Shown here: piece by piece, positions 34,137 to 46,525 of the stretch
Layout: every line of letters starts with the position of its first letter
Position numbering within the stretch: position 1 is the first letter of the stretch
Source: Wurfbainia villosa
Lineage: Eukaryota; Streptophyta; Magnoliopsida; Zingiberales; Zingiberaceae
Assembly (NCBI GenBank): GCA_025175895.1
Contig: CM046001.1
Location: 53,691,719 to 53,755,718, forward strand
DNA length: 64,000 nt
Direction of reading: 5' to 3'
Notes under the pieces: model-generated
Databases searched by the model: none
What the model was told of the DNA's origin: nothing
Seen by the model: only the letters and a program-made list of their open reading frames with translations
Made by a program: the position numbers and the translations under genes

Positions 34137-35335
34137 ATGCCACAAAGGTGGCGGCTGTTGCAGTGGGAGATGTTTATGTCTTTTGAGAGGAATAAAGTTT
34201 TGGTTCTTAAAAATTGCCTTTATGTACCTTTATTTAGAAAGTATTTGATTTCTATTTCTAAATTGTTTATGGATGAATATTCTATTTCTTTTAATGACAG
34301 AATTGTTATAAAAAGGAATAGAGACATTATCTGTTATGGTGCATTGATAGGAAATTTATATACACTTAAACCAAAAGCTCCCACGATGCAAATAGAAGTT
34401 AATAACTCTTCTTCTAATTCCTATAAGAGAAAAGAACCTTCAAAGATGAACCAAACATATCTTTGGCATCTAAGGCTTGGTCATATTAACTTAAGTAGAA
34501 TTCAAAGGTTGATAGTTGATGGACCTCTGAGTTCATTAGTGGTGGAAAACTTTCCAACCTACGAGTCCTGCTTGGAAGGTAAAATGACCAAGAGGCCTTT
34601 CAAGGCCAAGGGGTATAGAGCCAAAGATGTGTTGAAATTGGTTCATTATGATTTGTGTGGTCCTATGTCTATCCTGGCAAGAGGTGGCTTTGAATATTTC
34701 GTCTCTTTTATAGATGATTATTCAAGGTATGGATACATTTACTTGATGCGCCGCAAGTCTGAATGCTTTGACAAGTTCAAAGAATTCAAGGCTGATGTAA
34801 AGAAACATCAAGGTAAAAGTATCAAGACACTACGATCTGATCGTGGCAGTGAGTACCTCTTGGGAGATTTTAGAAATTACTTATCAGAGGTTAGGATTCA
34901 ATTCTAATTGTCTGCACCTGGCACACCCCAGCAGAATGGTGTAGCAGAGCGAAGGAATAGGACTCTTATGGAGATCGTTAGATCAATGATGAGTTATTCT
35001 GAGTTGCCAGATTCATTCTGGGGATATGCTCTAAATACGACAGTGTATATTCTGAACTTGGTACCATCTAAAATAGTGCCTTCTACTCTCACAGAATTGT
35101 AGACTGGGCGAAAGCCTAGTCTAAGACATATTCGAATTTGGGGGAGTCCAGCACATGTGCTGAAGGCAGATGCTGGTAAGTTGGAATCTCGTACAGAAGT
35201 GTGCATGCCCGTTGTCTATCCTAGAGGAACAAAAGGTGGTATGTTTTATAGTCCTAGAGATCAGAGGGTGATCGTCAGCACAAATGCCAGATTTCTAGAG
35301 GAAGACTATGTGATGAATACAAGCCCATGAGTAAG
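34137..35335 (+). pseudogene. A3 pre-integrase and integrase remnant
   Basis: A 2-base loss near 34173 (GTTTATGTC versus GTTTATTTGTC) moves this part to a new frame, open to 34905. It contains HLRLGHINLSRI, then TYESC where A2 has TCESC (a zinc Cys lost), LVHYDLCGP, FIDDYSRYGY and RSDRGSEY. A stop at 34905 (CAA to TAA) precedes PQQNGVAERRNR, which holds the catalytic Glu; another stop is at 35100. A 1-base loss near 35318 shifts the frame in the linker to RT. Confidence 0.9.
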
Positions 35336-35593
35336 ATTGTTCTGGAGGAATTGAAAGGGGAAGTCACTACTTCAGTACCATCGGTACAAGAGGATATACC
35401 ACAAGTCACTTCACCGCGTGTCATAGAGGATACATAGGTGATATCTCGTCGTAGTGGGAGGGTTGTTAGATAGCCTGATAGATTCATGTTCTTGGGAGAA
35501 TCTTCTGATTTGGTCCCTGGCGAACATGAACCTGATCCCTGGACATATGACGAGGCAATCCAAGATAATGATGCCGTATCTTGGCAAAGTGCA

Positions 35594-36481
35594 ATGAATG
35601 CTGAGATTGAAACAATGGATTCAAATTAGGTTTGGGAGGTAGTAGAACCACCCAATGGTGTAAAAGCCATTGGATGCCAGTGGATCTACAAAAGGAGAGG
35701 AATAGATGGAAAGGTTGAGACCTTCAAAGCGAGGCTTGTTGTGAATGAGTATACTCAGAAAGAGGGTATCGATTATGAGGAGACCTTTTCGTCGGTAGCC
35801 ATGCTTAAGTATATCCGGATTCTCTTATGTATTGCTGCTCATATGGATTATGAGGTATGGCAGATAGATGTCAAGACAGCTTTCCTTAATGGAAGTCTTG
35901 AGGAAAACATCTATATGAAGCAACCAGAGAGATTCATTACAAAGGTCAAAGAGCATCTTGTGTGCAAGCTTAATCGATCCATTTATGGATTGAAGCAAGA
36001 TTTGAGATCTTGGAACATCTGCTTTGATGAGGTAATCCAGTCTTATGGATTTATTCAAAGTCCGGATGAGTCTTGTGTATACAAGAGATGTGATGAAAAC
36101 ATAGTGGTATTTCTTGTACTATACGTAGATGACATTTTGTTAATTGGCAACAATGTCAAGGTGTTATCGGATGTAAGGGTATGGTTGTCCAAACAGTTTG
36201 ATATGAAGGACTTGGTAGAAGTGGGACACATCCTTGGGATCAAGGTTATAAGGGATCGCAGGAAAAGGATGTTGTGCTTATCTCAAGCTTTATACATAGA
36301 CACCATTATGGATCATTTTAGCATGCAGAACTCGAAGAAAGGTTTTCTACCTTTCATGCATGGAGTTCCTTTATCTAAGGAGATGTGTCCTAGAACATCT
36401 AAGGAGATAGAGGAGATGAAGGCAGTTCTTTATGCTTCGGTAGTAGGAAGCCTCATGTATGCGATGCTATGTACGAGATAG
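35594..36481 (+). pseudogene. A3 reverse transcriptase
   Basis: The frame from 35594 has one early stop at 35627 (CAG to TAG), then 246 codons are open to 36479. Motifs: IDVKTAFLNGS, RSIYGLKQ and the catalytic YVDD at 36122-36133, with LYASVVGSLMYAMLCTR at the end. It has the longest open RT core in family A here. Confidence 0.92.
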
Positions 36482-37115
36482 GATATCTGCTTTGCCGTCG
36501 GCATGGTTAGCAGATATCAGAGTAATCTAGGACACGAACATTGGACTGCGGTAAAACATATATTGAAGTACCTGAGAAGGACTAGGGATTATATGCTAGT
36601 TTACTAGGCAGACCAATTACTTCCTATGGGTTACACAGATTTCGACTTCCAATCATATAGGGATAACAGTAAGTCTACCTCAGGTTTTGTGTTTACTTTG
36701 GGAGGTGGAGCCATTGTATGGAGGAGTGTCAAGCAGAAATGCGTGGCGGACTCTACCATGGAAGCTGAGTAGGTGGCAGCCTCTGAGACAGCCAAAGAAG
36801 CTATGTGGCTCAGGAACTTCTTGATGGACTTGGATGTGATTCCTGGATTGCCTAGAACTATCACAATTTATTGTGATAATAGTGGTGCAGTTGCAAACTC
36901 GAAGGAACCACGATCCCATAAGGCAAGTAAACACAGAGCGCAAGTACCACCTGATATGAGAAATCGTAAAGAGAGGAGAAGTTGTTGTGGCCAAGATTGC
37001 ATCGGAGGATAACCTAGCAGATCCTTTCACTAAGGCCCTTCCAGCAAGAGCTTTTGATAGGCATGTGGAGGGAATGGGAATCAGATGTATGGCAGTTTGA
37101 GGACAGCATAGTCTT
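36482..37115 (+). pseudogene. A3 RNase H remnant
   Basis: Continues the RT frame. It has a TAG at 36605 (CAG in A2), MGYTDFDF (first Asp), MEAE (Glu) followed by a stop near 36770, and IYCDNSG (third Asp). A 2-base loss near 36934 shifts the frame before the C-terminal DNLADPFTKALP region. Confidence 0.88.
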
Positions 37116-37122
37116 TTAGTAT

Positions 37123-37133
37123 AAGTGGGGGAT
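37123..37133 (+). promoter_or_regulatory. A3 polypurine tract
   Basis: AAGTGGGGGAT directly before the 3' LTR. Confidence 0.9.
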
Positions 37134-38037
37134 TGTTAGGATGTATACTGAAAAGTCTATCTTTTGTATGAACATCTTTATTTTGAAATAAGAATCACAT
37201 GATCATTGTTTGCATATTTATGGTTATGCATATTTTCTAATACATTACATTGTAGATAACATGGTGTGTAGTGTCACACGGGAGATCATGTTATCAGTTC
37301 CTTGTAAAGTATAAGTAAAGTCTCACAACGGAGATGGTTTTGGACAAACCATTGGCATGGTTGTAGTATGATTTGGTATTGGTTTATTTTGACCATAGAA
37401 TCACACTAGTACACTTTGTGTGTATTGAGCAAGACCAACTTAGAGGTGATTCGATTTATTGCTGACTACATAATCGAATCGGACCTCAGATATTATGTTG
37501 TACATGCTCTTAATCCTGATATAATAACGGGCACATATACTTTGTATTCATTTCTTTGATTTACCAATGGGCGAGATTTATAGAGTAAATCGATAGGCTC
37601 GGTAAGTTGGGAAATTATATTATTTATTTGGTGTGTCGTTGATTATAGGAGGAAACCGTGTCCTATATATTAGGATGATGATGTCCCCTTGAGGAGCTCA
37701 TAAGGTTCATCATGTAAACCCTGCAGGTGGATTTGGTCCGGCATGATGATAAGGTTGAGTGGTACTACTCATGGAGTTAGATGTTGATTAATTAATGGTC
37801 AGTAAATTAATTAATCAACGGACATTCGAGATCTTAAACACATGGAGAAAAATGTACAAATAATATATGGAGCCCATATTAACTTATGGGGGTTCTTGAG
37901 GTAGATTAATGATAATCCTCTAGTGGAATGGATTATCATTAATGGATCGGACTTTATGTGGGCTTGATCCATTGGGTGGCCAAGATCCAACTCCCTCTCA
38001 TGGTCCCTATTGTAGCCTATTAAAACCTCATGGAGCC

Positions 38038-38167
38038 TAGATCCGATGATGAAAAATAAAACTCTAGATCTGATAGTGGAGATTAAATCTCTAGATTCGA
38101 CGGTTGAGATTAAATCTCTAGATCCGACTGTTGAGATTAGATCCCTAGATCCGACAGTGGAGATTAA
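38038..38167 (+). repeat. 27-bp array, A3 3' LTR, about 5 units
   Basis: Same unit and same size as in the A3 5' LTR. Confidence 0.85.
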
Positions 38168-38188
38168 AACAATGCTTAAGCCTAACTC

Positions 38189-38195
38189 TATAAAA
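38189..38195 (+). promoter_or_regulatory. TATA box, A3 3' LTR
   Basis: TATAAAA after the array. Confidence 0.7.
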
Positions 38196-38986
38196 GGAAG
38201 CATAAGGGTGGATGACAAGAGCATTGAAGAGGTAATTAGGGTTTGGGCAGCTAGGGATTGGAGGCTTGGGCGGCAACACTTTAGGAATTTTTTTCCTAGG
38301 GTTTTGGCCGGTGCCCCTTACCTTCTCTCAACCTTGGCCGGTGCCCAACCTCTTCTTCCTCTTCTCCTTGGCCGGTGGAAACAAGGGTTAAGGTGATTCC
38401 TTAGAGTACTTGGCCGATGCCCACTTCCTCTTCTATTCTCTTTTTGGCCGGCGGCAAGCATCAAGGTTGGAGCTTGGTGGTCGGTTAAAGGAAGGAGAAG
38501 AGTTTTATTTTATCATCTTCCTTTGTTCGGAGTGAACAAGTAAAGGAAGTTTGGTGATCTAGGAGACTTCGACTTTTGGAAGATCGTCGCCCACACGACG
38601 TCCAAAAGGAGGAAGGACATACAATAGAAGATCGAGAGGTATAATGCTTGTTTATATTCTTTTGTATTATGTCTATAATTATTTTTCAATTATATGCATG
38701 TTGTATGTTTTGCTATGTGGCTAATTTGCTTGGACCACAAATACAAACGCAAAAACCGACGATCCGTACATCGTCTATTCTGCAACTATTCGGAGAATAG
38801 AGGTAGGTTCCTTGAACAACAAGTTTGTTCATATGACCACTCTAATCGAATAACACGACGATGAAACGGTTGCTTGAGTGATCCATCTTTGTCAAGAATA
38901 AATTTTTTTTTATCTGGGGACATAGATGGGATCACCATGAATAAGCGACCAAGTTGAAGTGGGAAGCGAATTTTCCCCTCCCTTCA

Positions 38987-39575
38987 TTAAAGAGGTTTAT
39001 CATGTCAGAATCCAGGAATGGTTTTCTTCCCATCAGGCATGGGATGCACCTTTCGAAGTCTATGTGTTCGCGCATAGAAGACGAAAGGATTTGCATGAGT
39101 AAGATTCCCTATGCATCTGCAATAGGATCTATCATGTATGCTATGTTATGTACGAGGTTGAATGTATTGTATGCTCTGAGTGTCACGAGTAGATATCAGT
39201 CTGATCTAGGGATGGATCATTAGGCGGTTGTTAAGACAATCCTTAAGTGCTTAAGAAGAACTAAGGATGTGTTCCTAATATATGGATAAGGTGATATGGT
39301 AATATTCGGGTATACGGATGCCAACTTCCAGACATACAAGGATGATTTCAGGTCTCAGTCTGGTTATGTATTTACCTTAAATGGAGGCACAATAAGTTGG
39401 AAAAGTTCTAAGCAAGATACTGTAGCGGATTCTATCAGTGAGATAGAATGCATTGCAGCTTCGGAAGACGCAAAGGAAGCGGTTTGGATCAAGAAGTTCG
39501 TCTCTAAACTTGGTGTGGTTACTACCATTATTGAAGTGATACCAGTCTACTGCGACAATAATGGAGCGATTACAC
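38987..39575 (+). pseudogene. B2 RT end and RNase H (middle piece)
   Basis: Continues directly from 18927 across A3. It encodes the RT end (GFLPIRHGMHLSKSM, SKIPYASAIGSIMY) and RNase H with FGYTDANF, EIECIAASE and VYCDNNGAI. Stops occur near 39220 and 39287. It is cut by solo LTR C just after the third RNase H Asp. Confidence 0.9.
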
Positions 39576-41240
39576 TGTTGGGAAAATTTTTGGATCTGAT
39601 GTTCACAATATCACGGGCGAATACTTCGCACAACCGCAGCGGAAACAATAATTATAAACCGGATCCCACTAGAGATCCAAGCAAAACTATATAAGTCATT
39701 TCATACCCTACTTTTCTAGATCTTATCTAGAAGGAGAAGTATACCTTCGGTGCATGCCCTTCACAATCCTGCTTTTCCAAATGCTGTCGGATCTCAATAC
39801 GATAAGGTTGACCGTATCTCTATGGTATCCACACTAACACCCACCCGTGTTGGAGTCACGTTGTGCTAGCAATCCCTAGCAAAATGCCAAGAACCCTTTG
39901 GAAGAAGAAGGAGAGGAAGGAGAGGGATGAGCGAACACTTCTCTTGGTCCCTTTTGGCTTGCACACCCAAAACACAAAAGCCTTGGCCCTCATTTGCTTT
40001 GCATGTTCAAAGCAATTTTTAAGCCACTAGCCATCAATTCCCATTATCTCCTCATTGAGAAAACTCTTAATACCAAGACCCTTGGTATTCTCCTTCATGA
40101 ATTCTCATCATGAATACCGAGGCCCTTGGTATTCCCATGCATGATGATGAATCATCTTCCATGGTTGAACTTGAGTCTAACTCAAGTTTAACCAGTTTGA
40201 GTCTAACTCAAGTCTTGGCCATATGCTAAATTGTCTTTTAGTCCAACTAAAAGAAATCATCTCTAAAATAGAATGTCATTTGTGTGTGACCCTATAGGTT
40301 CTTGTAATTTTGGCAATGTATCTAAAACCATTTTAGATACATAAGCAATGAGCGACATCTAGCAATACATCATTACTACCCAAGCTACACGTCGAGATCC
40401 GACAACCTTTCTATGCCTATTATCATGAATGACGTTGTCCTTCTATTTCTGATATCTTAGATCAATCAATGAGACATAGACCGTGTCTTCCCCTTATCGA
40501 TCTTTATGTTTCTTGATCTCTAAGTAGACTCACTCAAACAAATGAGCTCAATATCTCATATTGACTCATTTGAGCATAGTCATGCATTTCGTGGTTCTAC
40601 TCTATCAAGAGGCCAAAGATATCACTCCCGTCATATGGGAGGGATAGATCCCATCTACATCACTCTCATCCCTCTGTAAAATTCATTACATACCCAGTGA
40701 TCGCCGTTATAGTGCACCCTGTTACGGTATAACGTTAGGCGATACCAAAGTACATAACTCCTTATGTAGGGAGCCGTAGTGACTTCAGGTCTAAGGACTA
40801 TTCATACCAATAGTCACATGAGAAAGTATATGACACACATATAACGATCCATGAAACTTTCTCATGGTGGGTCAATTCAGTATATATATTCTCCAATATA
40901 TATACCCATGTGTTAATGTGATATCACATATCCATGACTTGTGAGATCAAGTCATCCATTGACCTACATGTTAGTCTCAATGTATTAATATTGCCCTTGT
41001 CTATTAATACTTGACTAGGAATATTAAGAATAGTGTTCTCTACAGCTTCTCATAATTAATTCTACCAATTGATATACTATAGATTAGAACCTACTATTCA
41101 AGGGCATTATTATATTTATTTTACCTAGCACATGTATAAAGTAAATATAATAAACAATCTTTGCCTTTTATTAATGAAATATGATACACATGATCCCTAA
41201 TCAATCATCTCATGATTGACACTAAGGGCTAACACTAACA
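39576..41240 (-). mobile_element. Solo LTR of a third copia-like family (C), TSD TACAC/TGCAC
   Basis: 1665 bp. On the minus strand it starts TGTTAGTGTTAGCCC and ends AATTTTCCCAACA. The flanks are TACAC (39571-39575) and TGCAC (41241-41245), one base apart, and the interrupted B2 RNase H frame joins across it. Minus orientation is chosen because a TTTCCGCTGCGG element lies near that 3' end, as TTGCTTCCGCTGTG does in family B. I see no internal domain and no second copy in the window. Confidence 0.8.
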
Positions 41241-41245
41241 TGCAC

Positions 41246-41460
41246 AAGCAAAAGAGCCAAGGTCTCATCAACGATCCAAACATGTGCTTCGTAGCTATCA
41301 TCTGATCAAAGAGATCATCAGTAGGAAGGAAATACAAATCGAGAAGATTCCCACTGAAAGGAACTTAGCGGACCCTTTAACTAAGGCCTTACCTCAGAGT
41401 AAGTTTGAGGGTCATGTTAGAACTTATGGTATTGGATACTGTGGCGATTGGCATTAGGCC
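41246..41460 (+). pseudogene. B2 RNase H end
   Basis: After C the sequence resumes with AKEPRSHQ-like coding, RRYHLIKEII-like text and NLADPLTKALP, as in B4 at 50108-50320. It ends just before the PPT. Confidence 0.85.
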
Positions 41461-41471
41461 AAGTGGGAGTT
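41461..41471 (+). promoter_or_regulatory. B2 polypurine tract
   Basis: AAGTGGGAGTT before the LTR start at 41472. Confidence 0.88.
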
Positions 41472-43642
41472 TGTTAGTAATATATGAGAGGTGTCCTAAG
41501 GCAATCGCCTTATTGTTGTACTCATTTACTGAATGTCTACAATACGATTCATAACATGAGAGAATTTATGATTGGATTACAACTAGTCAGTATCTCTACA
41601 TGTGTAATTGTGATGTATTGGAATTATCCCTGGTCGATGAATTTATGGATTCGGATGCCATCGATTATGTTGAGACTAGCACGAGGTACACTCTTTGGTT
41701 TATCCAAGAAGCTGTTTCTCCCTGGCTAGTGACATTGAAATGTCCGGAGTTGATCATGGATGATAGTTATGGTAACTAGTTTATAGGAGTGACTAGCTGT
41801 AAGACTTCATATGGTTCTCTGCATATACGAATATGTCAATGAAGTTCTTACTGCAGCTTAAGTGCGATGTTCCTTCGACTTACGATATTCAAGTAATCTT
41901 GGTCATGAAGACTTAAGCTTTGACATCTTAAGCAAGCATCTCTGAGGAGATGTGGACCCGGGATGATTGAGTATAAGTTGATGTGGCCAAAGGTGTTTGA
42001 ATAGCCTACAGAGGATTCACCGCTCCTTGTGAGAAGATGTATACTCTATGGCCTCTCGTCGGATTGTTACTAAAGTCTTTGGCCAAAGTATTACATGTTT
42101 AGAGTATGGTACTCTTGTATACATGTGCAGTAACTAGAATCCGGAGGACGAGGAAGTAAATACTAGGGTTAGGTGTGACGTAGTCAACCTAATGGGGACT
42201 GACACAATAGACCATGTTTTGAACCAAGTGGGTATAAGATGAGTGAAAGGAATAGGGCACGATTCATTATAGCTGCTGAAGGTTTTCAGAAAAGGTTCTG
42301 GGATCAACCGTTTAGTTAATTGAGGATCATGATGTACTACTAGGTGTCACTCATGATCATTCTATAATTAATGGTTAATTATAGATGACTAATATAAATT
42401 GGGAACCTATTTGGTCACACACACAACAAACATAATCTGAAAAATTTAAAATGAGTTTGAGAATAGGATTCTCAGATCGAGAGAGACAAGGTTTGGCTGG
42501 ACCAAACAAAGAGCAAGTATGAATTGGTTTCAGTCGCATCAGAAGTATGGATGGGTAGTGTCTTTTGAAGAAATGATGGATGAACCAAATTGGTTTGGTT
42601 CTATCTAATGGTGGAAATAAACCAAACTGGTTTGGTTTGTTTTAAATGAATGAATCAAAGTTGGTTCGGTTCGTTTTAACTTAAAATAGACCAACACGGT
42701 TTGGTTTATTTTAACTAAAGTTATTTGAACAGGTTAATGGGTTTTGGTTTTGAATCAATAATCGTTAGGAGAATGTGTTCTCTATAAAAACAGGGCTTAA
42801 GGGTTTTTCATGGAGAATTAATTGGTTCAAGGGTTTTGGAAACCCTTGCCTCCTTTCCTCCTTCTTGCCGCCCAAGCCAAGGTGGTTGTCGTCCACCTTT
42901 GTGTCGTCGTCGCCCATTGGAGCTATTGCTTCTCCTTGCTGCCGGCCATCCACTAGCCGTCGACATCCCTTGGGCGACACTCAGCCACCGGCCAACCTCC
43001 CTTGGCCACCGGCGACCAAGGAGTAACCGGCCAAGCCTTTGGCAGGCACCTTCTTCCTTCACAACAAGCTGTCCAGTTTTGGACAGCTTGATCTCCTTTG
43101 CGTGGAGAGGCCGTTTTGTCAGTGTTTTGTGCTCCGATAGCGGTCTACTTATCGGGGATTGGATTTCCAATAATCCTCATAGGTGGAGGGTTAAGTTTTC
43201 ATCAAAAGGTTGACAAAAACCACTTCCGACAAGCGAGTTTGTGAAACTCATTTTGGGATCTAAATTTATTTCGGATTTTGATCGTCTCTCAGATCACATC
43301 GTCTTCGACTCGAGGCTAGTGACTTTTGAAAAGATGAGGCTCGTGGCTTTGTGAAGCTATCTCGACGATACTCAACGTGGAAACGGATAGATGCAATTCT
43401 AGCGAGGGTCGCTACGGTTGATGTCATTCCCGCTACACGTGATCCATCAGGTATACCTACTATAAGTTTCCTTTCATTATGAAATTTTAAATAGCAATTA
43501 TGTCTACACATGTTGTATCCTTCATGCATGTGATGTGTGTGTTGTAATAAATTAGATTTATTGCTTTTATTGCTTCCGCTGTGTGCATGTTTACGAAACG
43601 TGTTCGAATACACACTCACCGCGGTGCTGGGGAAACCCAACA
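41472..43642 (+). mobile_element. LTR shared by B2 (3' end) and B4 (5' end), 2171 bp
   Basis: It is preceded by the B2 PPT and followed by a PBS, so it serves both elements. Starts TGTTAGTAATATATGAG and ends GGGGAAACCCAACA. TATAAAAA lies at 42783 and the hairpin AAGCTGTCCA/TGGACAGCTT at 43066-43089. It is more diverged from B1 than the B1 LTRs are from each other. Confidence 0.92.
42783..42790 (+). promoter_or_regulatory. TATA box, B2/B4 shared LTR
   Basis: TATAAAAA in TTCTCTATAAAAACAGGGC. Confidence 0.72.
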
Positions 43643-43643
43643 G

Positions 43644-43656
43644 TGGTATCACAGCC
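43644..43656 (+). promoter_or_regulatory. B4 primer binding site (one mismatch)
   Basis: TGGTATCACAGCC, with C in place of G at position 9 of the usual tRNA-Met site; one base after the LTR end. Confidence 0.85.
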
Positions 43657-44912
43657 ACGCTGTGTTCCGAAAAAATCATAAAATTATTTTGCGATAGTCA
43701 TAATTGTATTTATGGAAATTTTCTGCTTTTGCAAGGTTTATAAGTATTTATTGAAATTAACACTTTCATAAATAAAATATATGATTAGATTTGGAAACTT
43801 ATTTCCTATTTTAATCATGATTTGGTTTGGAAAATCAAATCTCAAATATATTTTATTTTCATAAATAGTTATGACAAATAAGGAAATTCAAATTGTAAAT
43901 TTCCTAATATGATTAGGAAATTACAATTTAGGAAATTTATTTCCTAAATTAGATTTGACTTTCCTTAATTAACACTTTCCATAAATAAAATATGTGATTA
44001 GATTTGGAAATTTATTTTCTAATTTAATCATGATTTGATTTGGGAATCAAATCTAAAACATATTTTATTTCCAAAATAGTTATGACAAATAAGGAAACTA
44101 TTTGTACATGCCATAATTGTATGTCATGTAATTGCATTAGATGCATATCATTATGTCATGCGTGTCATGATATGTAAATGTATGTCATGTGTGTCATGTC
44201 ATGTAGATAATTGCTATTTGCATGCAAAGAGGATGAGACATTAAAACCCTTACACAATATTAAAGCCTACACCTTCCATTAATATGGTTAGAACCAGAGT
44301 TCTGTTTCTTGTTTAGGTGGTCGGACTCACTCCAAGCCCAACTCAAAACTGAACATGTTCAAATCATTGGAATAGTTTAACACTAATATGGTAAGAGTCA
44401 GAGGTCAATCGTTAGTTTGGGTTGTTGGACTCACTCCAAGCCTAGCTAATTGGTTGAATGTGCTCTAACCATATTAAAAATATTTCGTGATTAATGGGTT
44501 GGCTCTAACTTAGAGCATCGATTTGTTGGACTCACTCCAAGGTCGATGTGAAGAGAGGTGAAGTTGGGTGTTATGCATATGATGCATATTTGTTAATGTG
44601 TTAATAACCCAATGTATGTGTGAACATTCAATTAGTTGATAGCACATTGTGATAGTTACATATACATGATATATAATCGGTATACTTGATACCTACCATC
44701 ATAGCTAAGAATGGCTTATTAGACTCACTCCAAGGTTGTTCTTATCTATGTTGGATATCAACCCATTCGGAGATGGACCTACAATCTCTCAAATTAATTT
44801 TGAGGATTTTTATTTCGAAAAATGAATGGGATTTTGTAAATGTATGTGGATGCATTTTAAATCATCTTTCTCATATATGCTCGATTTGTATTTCTAGGTT
44901 AATCGCTTGATC
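43657..44912 (+). other. B4 untranslated leader
   Basis: Collinear with the B1 leader. It has AT-rich diverged repeats at about 43690-44100 and four copies of the TTGGA-CTCAC-TCCAA hairpin at 44321, 44425, 44526 and 44719 (the first and last with one stem mismatch). No gene. Confidence 0.75.
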
Positions 44913-45530
44913 ATGATGTCTTTGAATTTTCATTCCATTTTGGATTGAAATAAATTGACTGGGCCAAACTTCTTGGACTGGCTTACAAACTTGAGAATTG
45001 TTCTCAAGGTTGAAAAGCATGTGAATGTCCTCGAAGCGCCTCTTCCCACCCATCCTAGTGATGATGCAACTACGAACCAATTGTTGGCCCATCAGAAATA
45101 TGTGAGTGATTTTGAACTAGTGAGTTGCATCTTGCTAGCTGTGATGGTACCCGAGCTACAGAAGCAGCATGAGCATATGGATGCTCATACTGTAGTCTTT
45201 CATCTCTATGATTTGTTTGATAAGCAAGTGAGATCTGAAAGGTTCGAAGTCTCCAAGCTCCTCTTCACCTCTGAGATGCAAGAAGGTTCATCTGTGGCAC
45301 TGCTCAACATGCTAAAGACTATGGAGCCTTCTGTGAAGAATGAGCACGGGGCGGTGTTGTTAGTTGATTCTTCAAAAAAAGGTTCTAAGAGGAAGTCAAA
45401 GCAACAGCAGAAGAGGAAGAAGAAGGAGGCTAAGAAGGCAAAACCAGCCCAAAAGGGCACTTGCCATCATTGTGGCAAGGAGGGCCATTAGCGAAGAAAC
45501 TGCAAGATTTATCTTGAGTCCGTGAAGAAG
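44913..45530 (+). pseudogene. B4 gag, first copy
   Basis: Starts at ATG 44913 or 44916, with an early TGA at 44946 where B1 has a Ser codon. It is then open from 44955 to a TAG at 45489 inside the zinc knuckle: CX2CX4H followed by a stop where B1 has Trp. Gag motifs TGPNFLDW, LRIVLKVEK and the Lys-rich tail are present. Confidence 0.88.
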
Positions 45531-46399
45531 AATAAGGCATCTAATGCCCCACCTTCCTCAGATATCTTCGTTATTGATTGTCATTCTATTTCCTTAGACA
45601 CTTGGGTATTGGATACAGGGTGTGGCTCACATATATGTAATGACATACATGGGCTAATGAATAAAAGAAGACTTGTCAAGGGAGAGTCAAATTTACGTGT
45701 TGGGAATGGAGCAAAGGTTGTTGCACTCGTCATTGGAATATATTTGTTGAAACTACCTACAGGACTTGTCTTAAAACTAGACAATTGCTTTTATATTCCT
45801 TCGTTGATAAAGAACATCATTTCTATTTCTTGTTTGAAGAGAAATGGGTACTATTTAACTTTTAGTAATAATTTTGTTACATAAATTTGAATAGCGTTCT
45901 TGATGGGATTGGAACTTTAAGCAATAGTATTTATACATTAGACGTATCCAGTGACATTCTCAGTATTGAAGCGAACAACAAGCATGCTCGAAAAGATAAT
46001 CAATTAGACTCCTACATGTGGCATTGTCATCTTGGCCATGTGAGCAAGAAATGCATGTTCGAATTACACAGATGTGGAATTCTGGAATAGTTTGAATTAG
46101 ATTCATACGATACATGCAAATCATGCTTAAAAGGCAAGATGACTAAGTTACCTTTTATAGGAAAAGGTGAACCGGTGGGAGATTTGCTTGGTCTAATACA
46201 TACTGATGTATGCGGAACTATGTCAACACAAACTCTAGGAGGCTATAGCTACTTCATTACCTTCACCGATGATCACTCACGGTTTGGGTATGTGCTCTTG
46301 ATGAAACACAAGTCTGAAGCCTTTGAAAAGTTCAAAGAATCTAGAAATGAAGTAGAGAAAAAACTTGGCAAGAGTATTAAAATACTTCGATCGGATTGA
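45522..46399 (+). pseudogene. B4 protease and integrase core, first copy
   Basis: Protease centre WVLDTGCGSH is intact. A base lost near 45880 shifts the frame; the pre-integrase part (WHCHLGHVSKKC) runs 45887-46090, then a stop, then the integrase core from 46139 with LIHTDVCGT, TFTDDHSRFGY and KILRSD followed by TGA at 46397. The copy ends at 46522, before the integrase C-terminus. Confidence 0.88.
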
Positions 46400-46525
46400 G
46401 GTGGTGAATACTTAAGTCAAGAGTTTCTAGATTATCTAAGGGAGAATGGTATATTGTCTCAATGGACTCCACCGTATATACCACAGCTTAATGGTGTATC
46501 TGAAAGGCAAAATCGAACCTTGACT

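Larger units (their letters stand above)
18928..38986 (+). mobile_element. Copia element A3 (with nested B1 and A4), TSD TTAAA
   Basis: The outer ends are a TGTTAGGATGTATATTG start and a CCCTCCCTTCA end, flanked by TTAAA at 18923-18927 and at 38987-38991. The flanks join into one family-B RT frame. Removing B1 and A4 leaves an element of about 8.7 kb with LTRs of about 1851 and 1853 bp. Gag-pol is the best preserved of family A but still has stops and frameshifts. Confidence 0.94.
37134..38986 (+). mobile_element. A3 3' LTR, 1853 bp
   Basis: Starts TGTTAGGATGTATACTG and ends CCCTCCCTTCA, followed by TSD TTAAA. The 27-bp array at 38038-38167 has about five units; TATAAAA is at 38189-38195. 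Its detail matches the split 5' LTR (29240-30184), confirming they belong together. Confidence 0.95.
44876..46522 (+). repeat. B4 internal tandem duplication, copy 1 (1647 bp)
   Basis: It spans the end of the leader, gag, protease, pre-integrase and the integrase core, stopping inside the NGVSERQNRTL motif. The same sequence recurs at an offset of exactly 1650 bp, after a 3-nt filler (act, 46523-46525). By eye the two copies differ at about 14 sites, mostly transitions. Confidence 0.95.

Noticed and set aside
39576..41240. Reading element C as a plus-strand LTR
   Set aside because: Ends fit TG...CA on both strands, but the Ser-rich leader and TTTCCGCTGCGG near the end match family-B 3' LTR layout only on the minus strand.
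42808..43213. Overlapping open frames on both strands (Pro/Ser/Arg-rich) in the B2/B4 LTR
   Set aside because: GC-rich leader DNA just after the TATA box; frames are not conserved in B1 and composition is low-complexity. The equivalent at 51648-52092 is rejected for the same reason.
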